In this document: in pieces, positions 58,919 through 64,000 of the stretch
How positions within the stretch are numbered: position 1 is the stretch's first letter
How the letters are laid out: every line of letters begins with the position of its first letter
Source: CAVUCH01 sp963739995
Lineage (GTDB): Bacteria; Acidobacteriota; Vicinamibacteria; Vicinamibacterales; JAENWD01
Assembly: GCA_963739995.1 (NCBI GenBank)
Contig: CAVUCH010000021.1
Span: 366,170 to 430,169, forward strand
Direction: 5' to 3'
DNA length: 64,000 nt
The notes under the pieces: generated by a model
Told to the model about the DNA's origin: nothing
Database searches by the model: none
Seen by the model: only the letters and a program-made list of their open reading frames with translations
Program-made: the position numbers and the translations under genes

Positions 58919-59290
58919 CTACAGCTTTCGGGGGATGAGTCCTGTGGCGCGCGCCTGGGTCAGCATGTCGCTGACGCGGCGCGCCTCGGCAACCGCCACG
59001 TCTCTGCCGAGACGCGTGAGCCGGTAGTACCGGCGTCGCTCGTCGCCGCTCGCCGGGTCCGGGCTGTCGCGCAGCTCCTCGATGAGCCCCTGCTCGAGCA
59101 TGCGGCGAACGGCGCTGTACAGGGTGCCGGCGCTCAGGCGCACCCTGCCGTCGGTCCGCGCCGTGACGTCCTGCATGATCGAGTAGCCATGCCGGTCGCG
59201 ATCCGCCAGCGCGACCAGGATGTGGAACACCGCAGTCGGCAGCGGAAGAAACGCCTGGACCTCATCTGAGCGATCGGATCTGGGTGGCAT
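58919..59290 (-). CDS. PadR-family transcriptional regulator
   Basis: A 123-residue winged-helix regulator. The PadR signature is complete: TAVFHILVALADRDRHGYSIMQDV, LSAGTLYSAVRRMLEQGLIEEL, ERRRYYRLTRLGRDVAVAEARR. The PadR wing (GTLYxxxxRL) is intact. It precedes the frameshifted permease by 2 bases and follows the second permease by 115 bp on the same strand. In Acidobacteria such PadR genes are repeatedly linked to ADOP permeases and probably control them in response to a small toxic or phenolic ligand; that link is from genomic context. Confidence 0.95.
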   Translation of the reverse strand: MPPRSDRSDEVQAFLPLPTAVFHILVALADRDRHGYSIMQDVTARTDGRVRLSAGTLYSAVRRMLEQGLIEELRDSPDPASGDERRRYYRLTRLGRDVAVAEARRVSDMLTQARATGLIPRKL

Positions 59291-59405
59291 CTGTGTCGAT
59301 GGAGACTATACCGTACGTCGATACAGCTTGCGACGTGGAGGGAACAGGCGGCGCCATACCGCACGATCGGTGCCGGGCCAGTGCACCGGCGATTGGAACA
59401 GGCGC

Positions 59406-61880
59406 CTACGAGGCGGAGAGCGCGACGACAGGATCCACGCGCGCGGCACGGCGCGCCGGGCCGAGCGAGGCCGCCAGGGCGGCGAGCGCGAGAACGCCGG
59501 TGACCGCCAGGATCACGCCTGTGTCGAGGGCACCGACGCCGACGAGCTGCGAGGCGATCACGCCGCGCAGCGCGATGGCGCCCAGCATCCCGCCGGCGAG
59601 CCCGACGAGCAGCAGCGCCACGCCTTCGCGCAGCACCAGGCGGAGGATGCCGGCTGGATCGCTCCCGAGCGCGATGCGGATGCCGATCTCCCGCGTCCGC
59701 TGGCTCACCTGATAGGCCAGCACCCCATAGATCCCGATTGCCGCCAGCAGCAGGGCCACCGCGCCGAACGCGAGCGAAAGGAGCATCGGCGCCTTGCGCG
59801 GGTTGAGCGATCGTCCGATGCGCTCGGCCATCGCAAACGTGTCGTACATCTTCAGCTCGGGATCGATCGAGGCGAGCGTGCGCTGGACGGCGGCCGTGAC
59901 GCTCGCCGGGTCCGAGGCGCCCCTGAGGCGGATGGCGAACCCGATGCCGCGGGACGGGTCCTGCGCGTACGGCAGGTAGTACGCGCCGGCGCGCGCGTCT
60001 TCCCCCTCGACGAGGCCGCGCAGCTTCACCGATCCGACCACGCCGACCACGCGCAGCCAGACGGCCTTGGGGCCCGGCTTGACGACGTCTTCAGAGCTCG
60101 ACGGCAGGTACATGCGCCGGCCGATCGGATCGGTGTTCGGCCAGAACCGCTTGGCCAGCCGCTCGTCGACGATGACGACGCCGGGCGCGGGTGGCGCGTC
60201 GGTCTCGGTGAAGTAACGTCCCTGCTTCAGCGGGACGCGCAGCGCCTCGAGGTACCCGGCGGTGACGTAGAGCTGATTGGGCGACACGACGGACTCGCCA
60301 GGCGCCATGACGTAGCCCTCGGGGATGATCACGCTGCTGCTGTTGTCGCGCCCGAACGGCAGAAAGCTGCTGACCCCGGCGGCCTCCACGCCCGGCAGCG
60401 CCCGGATCCGCTCGAGCGCGCGGCTTGTATACGACCGAAGCGACGCCGCGTCGGGATACGCGGTCTCGAGCGGCGAGACGCGCCCGGTCAGCACGTGCTC
60501 GGCCTGGAAACCCGGATCGACGGCGAGCAGCCGGCGGAAGCTGGCCAGCAGCAGACCCGCCCCGATGAGCAGCACGAAGGCGAGCGCCACCTGCGCCACG
60601 ACCAGCGCTCGACGCGTGTACCGCGCGCCGCGGCCGGCCGTCCCGGTGCGTCCGTCCTCCCGCAACACGACGCTGACGTTCATGTCCGACAGGTGCAGGG
60701 CGGGCACGGCGCCGACGACGATCCCGAGCAGCAGTGCCAGCCCCAGCGAGAACGCCACGACGACGCCGTCCATACGAATCTCGTGCGCGCGCGGGATGTC
60801 GGCCAGGCCCAGCGCCGAAAGCACACCCAGGCTCCAGGCGCCTGCCAGCAGACCGAGCAGCCCGCCCAGGGTGGTCAGGACCGTCGTCTCGGTGACGAGC
60901 TGGCGCACGACGCGCCGGCGGGCGGCGCCGAGCGCCTGCCTCGTTGCCAGTTCCTTCGTGCGGCCGGTCGCTCTGACCAACGAGAGGTTCGTGACGTTGA
61001 CCGCGGCGATGAGCAGCACGAGCAGCACGCCACCCCAGAGCAGCTGGAGCGCGCCGCGCACGTTCCGCACGAGATCGGCCTCGAGCGAGACGAGCTTCGT
61101 GTGGTAGCCCGCGTTGATGAGCGCCGCCTTCAACGAGTCGCGCTCGACGATCCGGACGTTCAGGGCGTCGATGCGTGCCTGAGCCTGGGCCAGCGTTGCG
61201 CCAGGGGCCAGCCGTGCAATCTCCTCATGGTTCTGGCTGTGCCGCCGCTCCTCGGCCCGCTCCTCGTCGGTGAACGCCAGCGGGACCCAGATCTTCACGT
61301 CCGGGTCGAGGAAGGTGAACGTCGGGGGCAGCACGCCGACCACCCGGTAGAGCGCGTCGTCCAGCCGCAGGTCACGCCCGACCACCCCCTCGACGCCGCC
61401 GGGTTGACGCTGGGCAAACGCGTGGCTGAGAACGGCAACGCTGTCGTGTCCGGGGACGCCATCCTCCTCCCGGAACAGCCTGCCGCGTGCTGCGCCGGCG
61501 CGCAGCACGCGGAAGAAGGAGGGCGTCACGTTCATCGACGCGACGCCTTCCGCATTCGGGCCCCGTCCCACGCGAAACCCGCCGAACTGATAGAGCGCCC
61601 GTGAGTCGAACACGTCGGTCATGGCCAGGCGATCGAAATAGTTGGGCACCGAGGTGCCCGCGCGCTCGACGCCGGCGCCGGGAAAGGAGTCGTACGCGAA
61701 CACGAGCCGATCCGACTGCGGATACGGCAGTGGTCGCAGGAGCACCGATCGCACGACGGTGAAGATGCCGGTCGCTGCGCCGATGCAGATCGTCAGCGTC
61801 AGGACAACGGTGAACGCGAAGGAACGCTCCTTCCAGAGGAGCCGAAGGGCGAGACGCAGGTCCTGGTACAGTACGTCCAC
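59406..61880 (-). CDS. ADOP-type (MacB-like) ABC transporter permease, intact
   Basis: An 824-residue permease with duplicated FtsX-like units. First helix: FAFTVVLTLTICIGAATGIF. MacB_PCD periplasmic domain 1 covers about 50-250. Helices around 280-420 include LLWGGVLLVLLIAAVNVTNLS, with the conserved cytoplasmic RTKELATRQALGAARRRVVRQL. The second unit starts about 430 (RRALVVAQVALAFVLLIGAG), with periplasmic domain 2 and final helices (AFGAVALLLAAIGIYGVLAYQ, RTREIGIRIALGSDP), ending ARRAARVDPVVALSAS. It lacks the PadR-type N-terminal leader of the other permease. It works as export or mechanotransmission partner of an unknown ATPase. It lies upstream of the PadR-permease pair. Confidence 0.93.
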   Translation of the reverse strand: MDVLYQDLRLALRLLWKERSFAFTVVLTLTICIGAATGIFTVVRSVLLRPLPYPQSDRLVFAYDSFPGAGVERAGTSVPNYFDRLAMTDVFDSRALYQFGGFRVGRGPNAEGVASMNVTPSFFRVLRAGAARGRLFREEDGVPGHDSVAVLSHAFAQRQPGGVEGVVGRDLRLDDALYRVVGVLPPTFTFLDPDVKIWVPLAFTDEERAEERRHSQNHEEIARLAPGATLAQAQARIDALNVRIVERDSLKAALINAGYHTKLVSLEADLVRNVRGALQLLWGGVLLVLLIAAVNVTNLSLVRATGRTKELATRQALGAARRRVVRQLVTETTVLTTLGGLLGLLAGAWSLGVLSALGLADIPRAHEIRMDGVVVAFSLGLALLLGIVVGAVPALHLSDMNVSVVLREDGRTGTAGRGARYTRRALVVAQVALAFVLLIGAGLLLASFRRLLAVDPGFQAEHVLTGRVSPLETAYPDAASLRSYTSRALERIRALPGVEAAGVSSFLPFGRDNSSSVIIPEGYVMAPGESVVSPNQLYVTAGYLEALRVPLKQGRYFTETDAPPAPGVVIVDERLAKRFWPNTDPIGRRMYLPSSSEDVVKPGPKAVWLRVVGVVGSVKLRGLVEGEDARAGAYYLPYAQDPSRGIGFAIRLRGASDPASVTAAVQRTLASIDPELKMYDTFAMAERIGRSLNPRKAPMLLSLAFGAVALLLAAIGIYGVLAYQVSQRTREIGIRIALGSDPAGILRLVLREGVALLLVGLAGGMLGAIALRGVIASQLVGVGALDTGVILAVTGVLALAALAASLGPARRAARVDPVVALSAS

Positions 61881-62008
61881 GATGACCTCCGGCCGACGCT
61901 GTCAACTCGTCGGAGTGGTTGCTACGCTTCACGATCCTAACGCACAGAGCCCCAGCCCGGCGCGCCTGTGCTTATGTCTCGCACTACGGTGAGGCGGAGA
62001 ACAGAGGG

Positions 62009-64000
62009 TCATCGGTGAATGTCATCGCCCCCAGCGGATCGAGGCATCCGGGGAGGCGCAATTCGCGCTGCGGAGCCGACACCGTCGATGAGGTGTGTTG
62101 CAACAAACGGCGCCTCTCGGACGACTGGAGCCTTGCGCCGCGTCGCGACGGCGATCCACTCGCGGGCGCACGCAAGAATCACGACCACCACGACGATCAT
62201 GAAGAAAAGCGCCAGTGCTGCGTTCACGCGATCGTTGAATATGATCCGCTCAGCGTTGGGATCGACCGAGTTCGCGAGCGATTGTGCGTGTGCCAGGAAG
62301 CCGAGCGTCGGGCTGTCCGAGAATACTTTTTGATAGCCGGCGGTGAGCGTTGCCGCCACAAGCCATGCCAACGGCAGCATCGTCGTCCACGCGTGCTTCA
62401 GCTTGCCCATGTTGATGAGGATCGTCGTCGCGACGCAAAGCGCCACGGCGGCAAGGAGCTGGTTTGCGATTCCGAACAACGGCCACAACGCCCGGATGCC
62501 GCCCATCGGGTCGATCACGCCTTGGTACAGGAAGTAGCCCCACCCGCCGACGACAATGCCCGACGCGAGGACGACACTCGGGTACCACGAGTACTGGCCG
62601 AGGGGCCTGTACACGTGCCCGAGCAGTTCCTGCAGCATGAAGCGGCCGACGCGCGTCCCGGCATCGATGGTCGTCAGGATGAACACCGCTTCGAACAGGA
62701 TGGCGAAGTGGTACCAGACGGCCAGCGTTCCGCCGCTGAACACGCCGGCCATAATCCCCGCCATACCGACCGCCAGGCTCGGTGCGCCGCCCGTGCGTGA
62801 GAGAAGCGTCGCTTCGCCCATCTGCCGCGCGAGTTGATCCATCTGCTCCGGCCTGAGCACGAAGCCCCACTGCGCGATCGCCTGCGCCGCACTGTCGGCG
62901 GTGGTGCCGAGCACCGCGGGGCCGACGTTCATTGCGAAGTAGACGCCAGGGTCGAGCGTAGCGGCCGCGATCATCGCCATCAGCCCGACCAGCGATTCGG
63001 TCAGCATCGACCCGTAACCGATCACCCGCGCGTCACTCTCGCGCATCACCATCTTCGGCGTTGTGCCGCTCGCGACGAGCGCATGAAAGCCGGAGATCGC
63101 GCCGCAGGCGATGGTGATGAACGCGAAAGGAAAGAGCTTGCCGGCAAAGACCGGCCCTGTGCCGTCGATGAACTGCGTGACCGCCGGCATCTTCAGCGGC
63201 GGCATCAGCAGGAGGATGGCGGTGCCGAGCACGAGGATCGTGCCAATCTTCATGAACGCCGAGAGGTAATCGCGGGGCGCCAGCAGCAGCCACACCGGCA
63301 GCACCGACGCAATGAAGCCATAAATCATCACCGCCCACGCGAGCTGCGTCCCCGACCACGTGAACGCTGGACCCCACGTCGGGTGCGCCGCCACCCACTG
63401 TCCGCCGAGCAGCGCGGCCAGCAGCAGCACAATGCCCAGGCCAGTGGCTTCCGCCACCTTGCCTGGGCGCACGGTGTTCATCCAGATCCCCATGAGCAGC
63501 GCGATCGGAATCGTTGCGGCAATGGTGAAGAGACCCCACGGACTGTCGCGCAGTGCGTTCACGACCACGAGCGCGAGCACCGCAAGGAGGATGATCATGA
63601 TGGCGAACATCGCCACCATGGCGGTGAACCCGGCGACCGCGTTGACCTCCTCCTTCGCCATCTGGCCCAGCGACTTGCCGTCGCGACGAATCGACGCGCA
63701 CAGCACGATCATGTCCTGCACTGCGCCGCCGAGCACGACACCGGCAATGAGCCAGATCGTGCCTGGGAGAAAGCCGAACTGCGCCGCTAGCGTGGGGCCG
63801 ACCAGTGGACCTGCGCCGGATATCGCGGAGAAGTGATGCCCTGCCGCGACCCACTTGTTGGTTGGCACGAAGTCGCGACCGTTGCGCAGCCGCTCGGCCG
63901 GCGTGGCTCGGTGGTCGTCGAGCCCGAACACCGTGAAGGCGAGATAGCGCGAGTAGAACCGGTAGGCCACCACGTACGAGCACACGCCAGCCACGATGAG
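62009..64000 (-). CDS. cstA: CstA-family (carbon starvation protein A) transporter, 5' end off right edge
   Basis: About 664 residues are visible; the frame runs through the right edge (LIVAGVCSYVVAYRFYSRYL is internal family sequence), so the start lies outside. Family motifs: RNGRDFVPTNKWVAAGHHFSAISGAGPLVGP and a long series of helices (LPGTIWLIAGVVLGGAVQDMI, FAIMIILLAVLALVVVNAL), GFHALVASGTTPKMV and the C-terminal FNDRVNAALALFFMIV. CstA/BtsT proteins take up peptides or pyruvate at carbon limitation. The C-terminal tail is cytoplasmic and basic. It is upstream of the permease cluster on the same strand, with a 128-bp gap; it is probably its own unit. Topology and substrate are known only from the family. 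Confidence 0.94.
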   Translation of the reverse strand, partial: LIVAGVCSYVVAYRFYSRYLAFTVFGLDDHRATPAERLRNGRDFVPTNKWVAAGHHFSAISGAGPLVGPTLAAQFGFLPGTIWLIAGVVLGGAVQDMIVLCASIRRDGKSLGQMAKEEVNAVAGFTAMVAMFAIMIILLAVLALVVVNALRDSPWGLFTIAATIPIALLMGIWMNTVRPGKVAEATGLGIVLLLAALLGGQWVAAHPTWGPAFTWSGTQLAWAVMIYGFIASVLPVWLLLAPRDYLSAFMKIGTILVLGTAILLLMPPLKMPAVTQFIDGTGPVFAGKLFPFAFITIACGAISGFHALVASGTTPKMVMRESDARVIGYGSMLTESLVGLMAMIAAATLDPGVYFAMNVGPAVLGTTADSAAQAIAQWGFVLRPEQMDQLARQMGEATLLSRTGGAPSLAVGMAGIMAGVFSGGTLAVWYHFAILFEAVFILTTIDAGTRVGRFMLQELLGHVYRPLGQYSWYPSVVLASGIVVGGWGYFLYQGVIDPMGGIRALWPLFGIANQLLAAVALCVATTILINMGKLKHAWTTMLPLAWLVAATLTAGYQKVFSDSPTLGFLAHAQSLANSVDPNAERIIFNDRVNAALALFFMIVVVVVILACAREWIAVATRRKAPVVREAPFVATHLIDGVGSAARIAPPRMPRSAGGDDIHR

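Noticed and set aside
1..64000. CRISPR arrays, tRNA, rRNA, prophage or transposase genes
   Set aside because: Looked for by eye on both strands; no regularly spaced short repeats, cloverleaf-like sequences, rRNA motifs or transposase-like proteins were found. A tRNAscan or Infernal run would be decisive.

Overview
The window is GC-rich bacterial DNA, densely coded on both strands. Its gene content points to an acidobacterium, most likely of the Vicinamibacteria type. The indicators are three Ser/Thr kinase genes plus one kinase relic (two of the kinases with PD40 beta-propellers), an ECF sigma factor paired with one kinase, large duplicated orphan permeases of the ADOP (MacB-like) kind with a PadR regulator, and many secreted proteins with carbohydrate-binding-like domains. 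This placement is inferred from families; no rRNA or tRNA gene was seen.

Layout. 1-2.6 kb: ECF sigma factor and Ser/Thr kinase, the kinase cut by the left edge. 2.7-9.2 kb: small secreted protein, TonB-dependent receptor, diheme cytochrome c, secreted alpha/beta hydrolase. 9.3-12.1 kb: two-subunit Tat-exported molybdenum hydroxylase (IorAB-like). 12.3-17.2 kb: two-gene signalling operon of a hybrid histidine kinase and a REC-(degenerate NtrC AAA+)-Ser/Thr kinase fusion. 17.5-20.6 kb: beta-propeller/HEAT/cytochrome c protein. 21.3-27.6 kb: MoxR, VWA and CoxG-like genes convergent with a coxS-coxL-coxM-type operon whose large subunit has the form II (AYRGAGR) motif. 28-28.5 kb: PqqD-domain protein and a frame-disrupted Tat-signal-like microprotein. 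28.7-39 kb: surface region with two coiled-coil proteins, LamG protein, nucleotide-sugar dehydrogenase, metallophosphoesterase and a protein with two copies of a CSGCG-containing domain. 39.7-47.6 kb: small secreted protein, lone REC, membrane alkaline-phosphatase-fold enzyme with Thr at the nucleophile site, PD40 kinase with a relic of a second kinase behind it, Pro-rich lipoprotein, proline-iminopeptidase-like hydrolase. 48-56.2 kb: beta-helix protein with a recent 568-bp internal duplication, M6-like metalloprotease, GH51 arabinofuranosidase. 56.2-61.9 kb: two ADOP permeases around a PadR regulator. 62 kb to the right edge: CstA-type transporter, cut by the edge.

The genes fit a heterotrophic polymer degrader: TonB receptor, beta-helix protein, arabinofuranosidase, protease and hydrolases outside the cytoplasm; CstA and ADOP systems in the membrane; molybdenum hydroxylases and cytochromes for oxidation; and heavy phospho-signalling. 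Three genes carry single small indels that break otherwise good frames (about 28.44, 49.50 and 57.47 kb), and the MoxR gene lacks a normal start codon. Some of these may be assembly errors, so gene loss should not be concluded without checking reads.
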